A stretch of DNA of 64,000 nucleotides from Citrus sinensis (taxonomy: Eukaryota > Streptophyta > Magnoliopsida > Sapindales > Rutaceae). This document shows positions 41,280-53,600 of the stretch, one piece after another; position 1 is the stretch's first letter, and each line of letters starts with the position of its first letter. The stretch lies in contig NC_068560.1 in the NCBI RefSeq assembly GCF_022201045.2, forward strand, positions 23,267,501 to 23,331,500, given 5' to 3'. Under the pieces are notes generated by a model. The model was not told the DNA's origin. It was given only the letters and a program-made list of their open reading frames with translations, and made no database searches. Both the position numbers and the translations under genes were made by a program.

Positions 41280-42430
41280 TACTATTTACAATATGTGTAA
41301 ATCATCTATTAAAAATAGAGTCATCATATAATGCCGCGATTAAACATTAATTATGTAAATGAAACATAAAACTTGAAAATTTAATATAAAATTTGTAAAC
41401 CAATATCAACTGTAAAATAAAATATAATTTTTAGAAATTAAAGATAAGACTTTTGAATATAAGGTAAAACTAGTAAATTGATGTATTATTAGTAAAATAA
41501 AACAAAAACTTACAATTATAACATAAAATTCATAATTCAACATTCAGTGCAAAATAAAACATAAATTTTAGAAATTAAACATAAGCCTTGTAAATAAAAG
41601 ATAAAATAAATTAATTAATATAAAACTGATAAATTGATGTATTAGTTATAAATAATAAAAAAATTACAACTATAACTTAAAACTAGTAAATTAACATTAA
41701 CTATAAAATAAAACATAAATTTTAAAAATGAAACGAAAGACTTGTAAATGAAAAATAAAACAAGTAAATTACTATAAATTTGATAAATTGATGTATTTTT
41801 GGTAAATAAAAGAAAAACTTACAAATATATCATAAAACTAGTAAATCAACATTAAGTGCAAAATAAAACATAAATTTTAAAAATGGAACATAAGACTTGT
41901 AAATGGAAAGTAAAACAAGTAAGTTAATATAAAACTAATAAATTGATGAATTACTAATAAACAAAACAAAAACTTGCAAATATAACATAAAATTAGTAAA
42001 TCAACATTAAGTACAAAATAAAACACGAATTTAGAAATTGAACATAAGACTTGTAAATAGAAGGTAAAACAAGTAAATTAATATAAAATTAGTAAATTTA
42101 AAGTAATATAAAACTAGTAAATTTATCTATAATTGGTAAACAAAACAAAAACTTACAAATATAACAGAAAACTAGTAAATCAACACTAACTGTAAAATAA
42201 AACATAAATTTTGAAAGTGCAATATAAGACTTGTAAAAAGAAGATGAAATAAGTAAATTACTATAAGACTGGTAAACTAATGTATTACTGGTATATAAGA
42301 CGAAGGCTTACAAGTATAACATAAAATTAGTAAACAATATTAAGTGCAAAATAAAACATAAATTTGTAGATTATGACTAAAACTTATGAATAAAAAGTAA
42401 ATTAAGTAAATTAATATAAGAGTTGCTGCA
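41280..42430. repeat. Tandem array of a 155-bp AT-rich unit
   Basis: The motif AAAATAAAACATAAATTTTA recurs at 41414, 41551, 41705, 41860, 42015, 42194 and 42348: spacings 137, 154, 155, 155, 179, 154. Each unit also carries TAAGACTTGTAAAT, GTAAATTGATGTATTA and AACTTACAAATATAACATAA in the same order. The long unit contains an internal 24-bp duplication. This is a seven- to eight-copy satellite-like array with no coding capacity. Confidence 0.88.
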
Positions 42431-43067
42431 AAAAAAAATTACAATTGTAAAATAAAACTCATTATAATATTTATTACCTTATAAATTTGTTATTTTTAAT
42501 TTAAATGGGATAATGCTAGTTTTGCATTGATGTAATATGTGTGATGTTTTATTAAGGATGAAATTTATTCTAAAATTTCAATTTTTTTTAAAAAATATTA
42601 TTTTAATATCTTTAAAGTTGTTGTAAGACGAGGTTATTTTACATTTTTCTACACTTCCTCAACAATAGCATCGAATGATCTCGAAGTACAGGTAAGGGGC
42701 TTAAAGCTATATGAAGTATGCATAAGATTCAAAATTAAATCTAACTTTAATGATATATCATATATGTGTCCAGTAATATAAGTTTTTTTTTTCTTTTTGG
42801 GTTTTGATTTGATTCACGTCAAGATAAATAATTGCACTTAATTAACTTGTGTAATAAATAAATATTATTATAGAAAATGTAAAAGAAAGTATATAAATGT
42901 CCTAGAATAAATATAGAATTTACGGTTAAACTAATTCAATAAAATTTATTCCACTTTTTTTCAAAATAAATTCTTGGTTTAATTAATGAGCAATTTTTAT
43001 TTTTAATTAAAAATATTTTTATAAATGAATAAAATATTCTTTTATTAAAATTCGGTAGAAACCATGT
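42431..43067. other. AT-rich non-coding DNA
   Basis: Nothing recognisable. Confidence 0.4.
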
Positions 43068-45240
43068 TAAGGTGGCATTTATTTTTTTGTCTGAAATCTG
43101 AATAGACCTGAATTAGTCTGAATTCTGAATAGATCTGAATATCTAAATCTGAATAATATGTTTGTTTTTTCGTCTGAATCTCAGAAAATAAGTACTAAGT
43201 TGTTTTTTTTTAATTTAAAAATCTGAAAATATGTACTTTTACATTTGTATCCTTATTAAATTTGAATGTCAAATAAATAATATATTAAATACCACAATAT
43301 TTTAACATTTATAAGTAAAACTATATTCAAGTGAATACATAATTATTTTAGAATTTTAATATATAAAATACCATAAATTTTAAATTTTATCGTATATAAT
43401 ATAAGAAAGAAAAAACAAGAATATTTTTATGTGGGGTAAATGTCTATGAGTGAGTTTTGGAATAAACATGAAAAATAAATTATAAAGTAGAGATATTTTT
43501 GTTGGGGAAAAATTAGGATTTTAAATTTTTTATAAAATCTTTTGAAGATCGCTCTCATATAATATATAAAAATTTGTAATTTAGAAATCGTACATTGAAA
43601 ATCCGAGTTGGCTTTTCCGCTGAAATGATTTAGGCTCCTAGATCACGATCCGCCACCACCACTCCTGTTAGATCACGATCCGTCACCACCACGCTTGTTA
43701 GATCACGAACTGTCACCAATGATCTTCCAGGTTATGACTCAGGTTTGATCTGCACTTGACGTGTGGGCGCCTTTATCACTACCAAAGCAACTAGTACGAG
43801 AAAATTTTTCTCTCAACAATAGAGAGAAAAATCTTTTTCTCTGATCTGTATAAAGTGGCTGCTCCATTTTCTTTAGAGAAAAAAAGCCTTTTATATCTCC
43901 CTTTAGTGAAAACCTTAGACTCCAAATAATTACCCAAAATAAAACTCACATTACTTTTCATTTAATAGGGGACCCACCATGTAAAATAACATAAAGCCCT
44001 TTACACATAAGCTAATTAAATAGAGCCTCCCACTAAATGATATATTTAGGCTTTTGACCCAAATAGCTAGTTATCTTGCTTATTAGTCCAGTAGTGGTGC
44101 AGTCAATTAAATGAGCTAACCCGGGGATCATTTGGGAACATACAATAGTGGTTATAACAATTAGGTCTGTAATTAAACTAGCCTAATTATTTAATTCCAA
44201 ATCTACTCCACTAAAAGATTGGAATTGACCTCCATAATTGTATGCTCGAATAATAATTCGTCCCAAGCCACATTGATTTCTTTACTGCACAATCATTTGT
44301 ACCACATCGTTAATTAAATTGATATCTCAACTGTCCAATTAATTTAATAACATCTTATTCCTTGATCCTTACTGGTTTTCTCTAATGATCATTTTCAACA
44401 TACTAAATATGTTGACACACTCTGGCCAGAAAATTCTATGATCAAGTACCGAAAACATATCAAGAGATGTGTTGTACAAATTCTATATTATTAATCCATA
44501 ACTCCAATACTCATAAATGCTCCCACCAAGATACCGGGTAATCTAGACTACAAGTATGTGTCATGCCCATTGGTAACTCAAATGGAATAACAATTACAAT
44601 CATGAAATCATAATTAACTCAAGATTAAGATTATAGTAAAATCAATGCCTATGAGATTTAATAAGTCTGACAGTTATTATAAAGTTAATTAAATCTCATA
44701 TGTGATCATGTTCAATGTAGTCGTACTACATCAATAAATTCATACATGATTAAGACAAATCATTCAATGAATTTATTACAGTCTATACCTAAATAAAGTG
44801 CCCAACTTTATTTATCAACTGGAACAAAATTTATTTAATCATAAGATAACTTGTATTTATGTCTTCTGTGAATCCACATGGTGATCACATAAATACATAT
44901 AATATGATTAAATAGACTTTAATAAAAATATTAATGCAATTAAGATATTTGAATAAAATACCTCATTAATTTTATTAATCAGAAAAAATGTTTATTACAA
45001 TTAAATAAACACATGCTTTTAAAGAGCATATTTTCCCAACAATTTTTGACATTAATAAGTAATTGACTTAATTCAGATTTCTCCATTAAGTAAAAAGCCA
45101 AAAAAATTGGCTTATTTTATTAAGTCAAAATTATCTAAAAAGTCTCATTAAGTTATAAAAACAAACACCTCTAATTAACTTAATTAATTAAGTTAAGTCA
45201 CTTTAAGTCATTAAGTTAAAAAACAAACGCCACTTAAGTT
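43068..45240. mobile_element. DNA-transposon-like element hosting a solo LTR
   Basis: Imperfect terminal inverted repeats of about 20 bases: left GGTGGCATTTATTTTTTTG from about 43071, right the complement of AAGTGGCGTTTGTTTTTTAA ending about 45237. Repeated TCTGAAT-type motifs sit just inside the left end and TTAAGT motifs inside the right. Removing the solo LTR leaves about 630 bp, a plausible non-autonomous element. No transposase; the flanking duplication is not clear. Confidence 0.5.
43500..45041 (-). mobile_element. Solo LTR with 5-bp target duplication
   Basis: A 1542-bp unit with ends TGTTGGGGAAAA and TTTTCCCAACA, flanked on both sides by ATTTT (43495-43499 and 45042-45046). TG...CA ends and a perfect 5-bp duplication identify an LTR left after recombination between two LTRs. 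The minus strand carries a TATAAAAGG box (complement at about 43888-43896), so transcription would run right to left. Three exact-period 30-bp repeats (TAGATCACGATCCGTCACCA type) start at 43639, 43669 and 43699. Confidence 0.88.
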
Positions 45241-46576
45241 TTGAAATAATTAATAATCTTTATGAACTTGCTAGTTTTATTTATTTTTTACTAGTTTTAT
45301 ATATAATTTATAATATTTATATCTATCACAGTATTGATGTTATTTATTATGACATTATAAAATTTTTCTCAAAAATAATGTGGGCACACAAAATAAACAC
45401 GAACTATATTGTGCCTTTCCAAACCCTTGAGCAAAGAATAAAAATATTTACAAACTTCCAAGCAAAGCAAAGTACGTAACTAAAAAGAACCAATACTTTT
45501 TCAGTTTTTCCAAGCTTCCTAACTAAATTTACACCCTCTGTTTTTTATTTAAAGCAAGACGTTGGGTCGGATAAGTTACATCATCAAATCACTTATGATT
45601 TCCCAAGTGTTTTACTTGCTTTCTTATTCTTGCATAACTACATTTAATTTGTTTTTAAGTTGCATATTTTGTAACTTAACTATTTAAAAATACTTAACAA
45701 CTTATAATGTAAAATAAAAAATTGGTTCGGCTATGTCGGAACCGCTCTACAGTAGAGCACTGATTCATCGTCACACGATTAAAGTTATAACATATTTTTT
45801 ATTATTTATCACTTTTATGTGAGTGACTATAATTCCTCCTCTATCTTAAAGAAACTCCAAAATAACTATGGCCTAAAAAATTAGTACACAAAGTAAGATC
45901 AATGTAAGTGTAAATTAATGTAAAATAATTATTGGAATCGTAAAGTTGAGTCTCAACTATTACTTGTCATTTATATATTTTATAGTATATAATTAATAAA
46001 ATTAATATTCTACCATTCACTAAAGGAATGAAACATCGGTTAGAATTTAGGTTGAGACTCAACTGATATAATCTTCCATATTACTTAATTAATAAACTTG
46101 TAACCCATAAACTTATAGTTATTTGTAGGCGTGGTTATTAAGAGATAAATTTTAGAATCAGTTGTCCACTTAAATATTACACTGTTGTAAAATATATAGT
46201 ATAAATTTAAATTTTTTAAATTTTAGGTATAAAATTATTTGGTAAAAAATACAATTACCCTTGCAAAAAAAGCGGGACAAAACAAAAAATAAACATGAAT
46301 AATATTGTATTTGTATTGTGCCTTTCCAAACCTTGAGTAAAGAATAATAATTTTTACAAACTCCCAACCGAAGGCAAGTACAAAACTGAATAGAATCAAT
46401 AATCTTTCGAGGCTACTTAAAACTTAGGGTGCACTTGATGACGTATTTTGTTGGGTGTTTTTATTTTGCAAAAATAAAAAACACAAAAACATATCCAGTA
46501 AGGCCATTCTCTAACCATCACTAAAAAAAATTGAAAGAACAAAATATTTTTATTCTGTCACTTTTTTTAACAAAAG
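45241..46576. other. AT-rich intergenic DNA with a duplicated segment
   Basis: No gene. A stretch near 45405-45480 (AACACGAACTATATTGTGCCTTTCC...) recurs in diverged form near 46289-46395, and 45930-46180 resembles 38190-38450, indicating old segmental copies. Confidence 0.45.
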
Positions 46577-46895
46577 TTTTTTTTTTTAAGTCTGTTATAC
46601 ACAGATATTACTGACATTACAATTAATATTTATAATCATACTATATAACTGGGACCACCACCATATATTGACACACTGAAGTATATGCCCAGATATTTTA
46701 AACCCTCTCTAATATTCGAGTGGTGATTGCTCCACTCATATTTCGTAAGGGAGAGACTGTTTCCACTCAATTAATTGATAATTGAGGAAAAACTGAAACT
46801 AACCTCCATAATGCTCTTATAGAGGCTTGAACCCTTACACTCAATATTGTAAGTGTAAGCCTTTTATCTCTGCAACTATTGCTAAGATCTAGGTA
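46577..46895 (-). mobile_element. SINE-like element, related to the one in psiB2
   Basis: A T-run at 46577-46587 corresponds to a minus-strand poly(A) tail. On the minus strand a B-box-like GGTTCAAGCC lies about 65 bases from the head (around 46826-46835). It shares ordered motifs with 10804-11141, including TATAATT/ATATAA..GGGA and CCACTC.ATTTC..AAGGGAGA. Same family in the same orientation; a clear target duplication was not found. Confidence 0.55.
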
Positions 46896-46915
46896 CTTTT
46901 TTTTTAATTTTATAA

Positions 46916-47283
46916 TTTTATTTATTGTTAATTAAAATTCTGTATGATTTTCTATTATATCAATTTTTATTTGTTATATATTTAAATTTATGATCTCAAT
47001 AGAATTACCAAATATGATATTGGCCCAATTATTTATATAAAGGATAAGGGGGTGACCCCAAGAAAAGTAGTCTTGTGACTAGGAACGTGAAAACGATGCT
47101 TGAAGTAAGTCGAGCTTACTTTCGTGGAGGACAAATAGGAGGATAATAAATAGACAGGGTGAAAAAAGCTTATGGTTTTGTTTATTGTTCATTAAAATTC
47201 TGTATGATATTCTATTATATCAATTTTTATTTGTTATATATTTGAGTTTATAATCTCAATAGAATTATCAAATATCATATATA
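46916..47283. repeat. Pair of about 110-bp direct repeats
   Basis: 46916-47027 and 47172-47283 are near copies (both contain ATTAAAATTCTGTATGAT and TTGTTATATATTT in order), separated by 144 bases of less AT-rich unique sequence. Non-coding. Confidence 0.8.
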
Positions 47284-47721
47284 CATATTTTTTTTATTTT
47301 TTTTTATAGGTGATAGTCACCGTGCTGAAAGGGATAGATGTAGATATTTGGGCATGTTCTAAATGTATACATTTTGTAATCTTTTGTTCTTTATCTATTG
47401 GGTTGTAAAATATAATTAGCACACATGAACTACTTAAATGTCTTATAATAAATATAACTATAGTACAAATTATTATTTTATTATATGCTAATTAATTTTA
47501 TATTTTATATTTGCTTTTTATTTTATTTTAATTTTTAAACTTAATCTAAAATTTTTTATATTTTTAAACAAACAATCAAATATTTTTATTATTTTTTATA
47601 TTTTTAAACAAACAACCACTGTTTGAAGAAATGCTTGCTTGTGAGTTTGTTTGCACTTTGTGCTTAGCTTTCTTCTACTTTTCACTCAAAAGTCAGTCGT
47701 GGGAATAAATTAATCGTTTGA

Positions 47722-47955
47722 AATAAATCTGATTCGGATGATGGTGAAAAGAGATCTAATAGCAATCAGGGTGAGACCAAGTCAGAGGAGGGGTACAGAG
47801 AAAACATTGATGGTCGGGGAGAGGAGAAGGAAGATCAAAATGGAAACAATGAGGTGGAGAAAAGCTCTGATGATAACCGACTCCAACAGTTGACAGTCTA
47901 TACATCAGTTATCTATTATGTAATTTCAACCATTAGATTCAATAGTTTTACATAG
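47722..47955 (+). pseudogene. Orphan acidic open frame, possible captured exon fragment
   Basis: Seventy-seven sense codons without an in-frame ATG. The first 53 codons are rich in Asp, Glu, Lys, Asn and Ser (SDSDDGEKRSNSNQGETKSE; GRGEEKEDQNGNNEVEKSSD), unlike the AT-rich surroundings. It ends at the edge of the hAT-like element. The family is not recognised; it looks like a fragment of a disordered acidic protein, but chance cannot be excluded. Confidence 0.3.
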
Positions 47956-48956
47956 GGGTATCAAAAATCTCTACGGTGACGGATATTTTCAGGGATTTTT
48001 CTCATTCGGGGAGGGTATGGGGATAATTTCATACCCAATTTCTTATTCGGGGAGGGGACGGAGAAATTTTTTTACTCAATTTTTTATTCGGGGAGGGGAC
48101 GGGGATGAAGTGGAATCCCCATCCCCTACCCATTTCCCCATTTTAATTTTTAATTTTATTTTAATTTTTTAAAATTACTAGTAAATAAATAATAAAATTT
48201 AAATTATAAAATTATAAATATTGGTAAAAATAAAAAATATCAAAATATTTATATTATTAAATTTTTAGGCCTAATTAACTAATTAAAGTCCTAAATTTTT
48301 ATTTAGGACATTAAAAAGATCGAGTAGATTCTATTAGCCAAATATTTTTTTTTTAATTTTAATATTCTTTAAATATTTTAAACTTAAATCTATTTTTTAT
48401 TTATTTTTAGATGTTATAATTGCCCACAGCGAATCACAATTTTAATATCTAATCTAATGTAATATTTGCTTTTGATTTGCTTCGATTTAACTATTGTGTT
48501 GTAAAGGGAATAGTCCACATTTATAAAGTGCCCACGCCACCATTGAAAAAGTTAATTTTGAATCTAAATTCGATTTTATTTGTAACAATTTTGTATTAAA
48601 CTATTAATTTGTTCATGATAGTTTGTAAAAGAAGTTTGTATTCCTTACATGTTGCGTTACTTACTAATTTAATGTATTTGACTTTTGTAATAGATATTAA
48701 TGTAAGATATATTTTGAACTTTACTTTTATTTGAATTTTTTATTTTTATATGATTAACTCAAAATTGAAAAAAAATATATTAGTTATTCGGGGATCGGGG
48801 ACCCTCGGAGATCCCCTGTTATTATTCGGGGAGGGAATGAGGATTCTCTCAAGTAATTCTGACGGGGACGGGAAGGGGACGGGGACATACGCAAAATATC
48901 GGGGGTGGATACAGGAAGATCGGTCCCCTCCCCTCCCCTCTCCATTGCCATCCCTA
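47953..48956. mobile_element. Non-autonomous hAT-like element, copy 2
   Basis: A 1004-bp element in inverted orientation to copy 1 (15017-16007), with the same G-rich ends and strongly similar core. Flanked by a perfect 8-bp duplication GTTTTACA (47945-47952 and 48957-48964). The short open frame inside (48750-49016) has a counterpart in copy 1 but with different length and changes, so coding is unlikely. Confidence 0.92.
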
Positions 48957-49225
48957 GTTTTACATCCAATGACATTTTACAATAAAAAAAAGGATGGTAT
49001 GGTATCATTGTTGTAACATAAGTGGGTGGATCCTTTATTTTTATATATTATTTTAAAAATAAACTACTAAATAAACTTTCATTTTAAAATGGAAAATGCT
49101 ACTTTCCCCGGGTCAAACCCCGGGTCAAATCCCGAATTATTTCAAAACGGCGTCGTTTTGGTTTTTTTTTTTTTTTTTTTACTTGCATGAAACGTAGTCG
49201 TTTGAGCTAGTAAAAACAAAACAAA

Positions 49226-49619
49226 CTAAGGCAGAAAAAATTCAAGTGCTTCTTTGCCCCTTTCGTTATGACAAAATCCCAAAATCATAGAGTTGCAAAT
49301 AATCACATCCAATGAAGATGACTCTTTGAAAACCCGTATTGCATACTCAAGACAACGGCATTTAGTGTACACCTCAACTAAAGCTCCTCTGCATACAACA
49401 TTTATCTTGTAACAATTTCTAATCATGAAACAATGAATTTGTTTGCCTTGCTCAAGAGAAGAAATGTTTGCACATGCTGCCAAAAAGAGTTTCAAATGTA
49501 AATTTACAAGGTCTTGTCTCCCATTGCATCTCTGAGAAAGATGTCATAGCTTTTTCACTCTGAATACGACGAGCATAGCCAGTCAACACAGCATTCCAAG
49601 AAACCTTGTCCCGCCGTTG
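49226..49619 (-). pseudogene. Captured pentatricopeptide-repeat (PPR) gene fragment
   Basis: The minus strand reads QRRDKVSWNAVLTGYARR, SEKAMTSFSEMQ and RPCKFTFETL, then a one-base shift near 49482-49490, then AACANISSLEQGKQIHCFMI, YTKCRCLEYAIRVFKESS and ICNSMILGFCHNERGKEALE, ending abruptly at TAG. These are three to four PPR motifs of the organellar RNA-binding PLS/E family. No start, organelle signal or C-terminal domain is present. The sequence is still well conserved, so capture looks recent. Confidence 0.85.
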
Positions 49620-49639
49620 AGTGAACGCTGTATTTTTTG

Positions 49640-49797
49640 CAGACCAAATCAGCTCAAATTCCAGACCAAATCAGCACAATTTCCAGACCAAATCAAGCAC
49701 AAATTGCAGACCAACTCAAGCACAAATTCCAGACAAATTCAAGCACAAATTGCAGACCAAATCAGTACAAATTCTAGACCAATTCAAGCACAAATTG
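49640..49797. repeat. Seven-copy 22-23-bp tandem repeat
   Basis: Unit CAGACCAAATCAAGCACAAATT, seven imperfect copies immediately beside the PPR fragment inside the Pack-MULE. It gives Gln/Thr/Asn/Lys-rich open frames in two plus-strand frames, which are not credible genes. Confidence 0.88.
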
Positions 49798-50600
49798 CAG
49801 ACGAAAACGAAGACGAGAAAACAAAGAGGGGAAGACGAAAACGAAGAGGAGGGGAACAAGGAAGAAGGGCTGCTTGACTCTAGATAGAATGCGACTGGAG
49901 ATTTTGTTTTCCCAGCTCTAAAAGGATTTTCCTCAACAAAGGGCAACAAGAAAGTCATGAAAGAGAGAAGATGAGACTATTAGCTAGCGGACGAAGGATT
50001 TAGCTCTAGAACCGGCTAGGAACCCGAAAAAGAAAGGAGAATGTGAAAAGCGGATTCCCCTTCTCGTTATCCAATCCGCGGTTGAACAGTTCGAATCTCG
50101 ACTAAGAATCTATGCTTTTGCAATCGATTGATGATACAGAGAGCTTGTTTTTATTTTTTTGTTTTAAAGCTCCGAGAGGTCTCTCTCTCCTCTCCGATTT
50201 TGTTTGTTGCTATGCTTTGCTTTTTTATGAGACACAGAGCAAGAGAGAGAGAGAGAGACGAAAACGAAGAGAGGAACGTTTGCTTTTGCTAGGGTGAAAC
50301 GGTAGCGTTTCATGAAGAAGAGAAAACGACATCGTTTTGTTTTAATTTTCGGGGTTTGACCCGGGATTTGACCTGGGATAAATAGCAGAACTGTTTTAAA
50401 AAAAAATGCATCAAAAACATCATTTTCGAAGGTCGAAACCCACCCTCAGGTTCTCGGTTCGAGCTTCAGTAGCGCAATAAAAAAATAAATAAATACATGA
50501 AAAGAATCGGAAAACAGAAATGTGTTATGCGTGTCATAGATTTTTTCTCTCAATCTCAATACTAAAACGCTGGCAAAAGACTTCGAACAGAGAGAACAAA

Positions 50601-53600
50601 ATGGCAGCTCGGAAATTCTCAGTCCGCCACCGCGACTCCACCTTCGACGTTGACTACGACACCGCCGACGGCCTCGAGGTCTCTCCACCTATCCCTCTCT
50701 CTCTAAATTCTCTCATTTTTGCTCTCTAAAACTTCTCATTTCTCGTTCCAGGTTTTTAGATTCCAGCTCTTCTCTCTCACTTCGATTCCTCCTGAAGAAC
50801 AAAAGGTGTTAATTTGCTCTCTCTAAGCCGCTCTCTCTTTAATTGTTCGTGAATTTAAGCGTATGTTTTGATTATTGGTTGGTGTGACTTTGATCAGATC
50901 ATCGGTGATGATGATGATCAACGGCTCGTATCGGACGATTCTGATCTCGTTACGATATCTGATAAGCTCAAAATAGTTTCAATTAACGAGGAAATTTCTA
51001 GTGACAGTGGTAAAGAGAAGGAAGAATTGCTGAAATCCGATGAGGAATTGGCGCGGATGTTTCAGGTTTCGTGCTTTTTAAAAGTTAAAAAAAAATTTGA
51101 AAAAACGCTTCATTTTTTTGTTTGTTTGAAAAATCTTGTTTTGAAAATGCTTACTTGTTTAGAAAAGTACATTTGAATTTCTTTTCAGGAGAAGTATCTG
51201 AAATAGCTTTGAGATGTTTCCTATAGAAGCATTCTCTGAAACAGCCTAATTTGATAGGTTTCGAGTTGTTTGGTTCAATTTTTTTTATTTTTTTGTAGGC
51301 AGAGGAGGAAGCGCTTTTGTTTCAACAGCATGCTGTGGGTGAAAATAGTGGGCAGTTTGAGGAGACTGTGCACCCGTACATTAGTAAAGTTCTCATGGTA
51401 ATTTTTATTTATTTATTTATTTATTTATTTTTGCTCTCTTTGATTTAGAGTATGTGGTGGTTTCTTTCTAAACTCTCCTTTTATTCTTTAATTGCTGCTG
51501 ACATGTTCGATGAGAAACACATATCAAATTTGAAATTTTGAAACTCCCTACTTGACAGCATCAGTGAAATTTGAAGAATATCATTTGAATTGCTGCCAGT
51601 TTTCTTTTCCTTAACATTAATTTTCCACATAAATAAATAAATAAAAATAACCGTTTGAATTGTTTAGAGGAAAATGAATTTGCTTTCTTCTTCATTTAAT
51701 TTCATAATTCTCTTTCCTCCATTGGTAATACAAAATAACTATTATGCCTATAGAAAGCAATTTGTTCTATTGATAATTGATGGATTTTTTGTAGTATGAG
51801 GACCCAATACGCCAAGAGGCTGCCAAGAAGACTGTTCCAGTAGAAAGACTTGAGGAGAAATCTTTGGTTTCTTTGGCCAGGGTAGAACCTTTCAGTTTCC
51901 TACATACAACAACCTTCCTTATAAATTCAAGATTAGTTCTGAAGCATGATGTCAATTTATGGGTGTGGCTATGCTATTTCTTAATGCAGTGCTTAATATC
52001 ATTACGTACTCAGAGCACATTTGTTTGCTCTATTTTATATACACTTAATGAGCAGGAATCATTTAGCAGAAGGAAATGAACATATCATGTTGGCTCATTT
52101 TAGTTAAATTTATGTTCTGAATTTTGAAGCTTAGAAGTTCTATTTAGTAAATGGTGGAATTGGTTCAGCAAGATTACTGTGTTGCAATTGTGGATTTAAA
52201 ATTTTGATTCGTGCATGCTTATTGACATACGTACCTAAGCCGAATTATTTCCATCATACTCTTATACAAGGAATCATAGATGCATCTTTGGCTGTTATTT
52301 TGATGAGTTAATTTTCAATCCTGATGATTATTAACCAACAGAAGGGCTTCCTGTAGTTTTTTTTTTTTATTTCTGAGGATAGTATAGAAGGTAATTGTTT
52401 CATCAGCAAGCTGATTTAGTCAGAGAAATTGTCTTATACCAAGGTTGTTTTATTTCTGACTATCTTTTGGGAGGTTGATTTAAATTTTTTTGACTTCTTT
52501 GTGATTGTTATAACTATCTGGCAAGGCTGATATATATTCCTACACTTCATTGCAAGGTTACCATTCAACTGGAATTTCTTATGTACTTACTACTTGAAAA
52601 TGTGTTCAGTCTTTCAATTTTTGAAAATGAGTTCCCTGACTACTTTATTGAGGATAATAAAAGTACTTATCGTGAAGCGTGAACTAATTGCGGATATGGG
52701 TCATTTTATCTTTAGGATAAAATATCAGTGTCTAATAATTTTCACATATATTGTGATTTAGGAGGGGAACTTTAAGCCATCAAAAACTGAACAAGATCAT
52801 GCTTTCCTGCTACAGCTGCTTTTCTGGTTCAAACAAACGTTCAGGTGCTTTTAATCACTGGAATATTCTTGTTGTCGGACTTCCTTGCATAACTAAGTGG
52901 AAAAATGTTGATTTTAACAGCTTTTAAAGCTTCCTACATCTACAATACTTTTTTTCTTGGTTGCTCAGTTTCATGATTTTTTACAATGCTTCTTAACAGT
53001 TTTCTGTTTCCACCTCAAAGATTAGTAATTGAAACTAGTCCTAAGTTGTAATTTTAGGGTTTTGTATGGCCCTGTTGGCATGGTCTGCGCAGCTGGCATT
53101 TAAGCTGTTGTTTATGTGAGTTTTTTTTTTTTTCTTGTTCCTATTCAGGAGTGGCAGAGTCTGTATTGTAAATCCTCAGTGTAGCAGAACTCTTTTCTTT
53201 TGCCATATTGCTGACAGGATGAATCTTATTTGTGTATTATTCATACTCCAATATTGTAGGTGGGTCAATGCACCTCCTTGTGATGGTTGCAGCAACGAAA
53301 CTGTAGGTCAAGGTATGGGTACCCCACTTCCTTCAGAGATCCAATATGGAGCAGCTCGAGTCGAGCTTTTTCAGTCAGTCTAAAGAATGCCTTTTCTCCT
53401 AATTTATTGTCTTTTTCTATCTGTTTGTACCTATAGGAATTCATATTATATAATATTCCGTAAGTGTCCAATATCTAGCTGAAATTATGACTTATGTTGG
53501 GGGAAGATTTTGTGTTACAATTCCCTTCGGTAGGCAATCTCACCATTTCAGATAGCAACATCCCTTTTCCATATTCTAATTTCCTTTAATCTGTTTAAAA

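Larger units (their letters stand above)
49091..50393. mobile_element. Pack-MULE-like element carrying a PPR fragment
   Basis: A 1303-bp element with inverted repeats of roughly 45 bases or more containing GGTCAAACCCCGGGTCAAAT-type sequence at both ends, flanked by 9-bp repeats TTTTAAAAT (49082-49090) and TTTTAAAAA (50394-50402; 8 of 9 match). It encodes no transposase but contains a PPR gene fragment, a 22-bp tandem repeat and a purine-rich stretch. Mutator-like ends plus host gene sequence define a Pack-MULE. It lies 208 bases before the PNG1 start codon. Confidence 0.8.

Noticed and set aside
41280-42430. CRISPR-like array
   Set aside because: Units are contiguous 155-bp repeats without distinct spacers, in eukaryotic DNA; a satellite-type tandem repeat explains it.
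48750-49016. Open frames inside the two hAT-like copies (also 15014-15202)
   Set aside because: Present in both copies but without transposase motifs, differing in length and running past the element end in one case.
49617-49887. Two overlapping Gln/Lys-rich plus-strand frames
   Set aside because: Generated by the 22-23-bp tandem repeat in the Pack-MULE; both frames look alike because the repeat is open in several frames.
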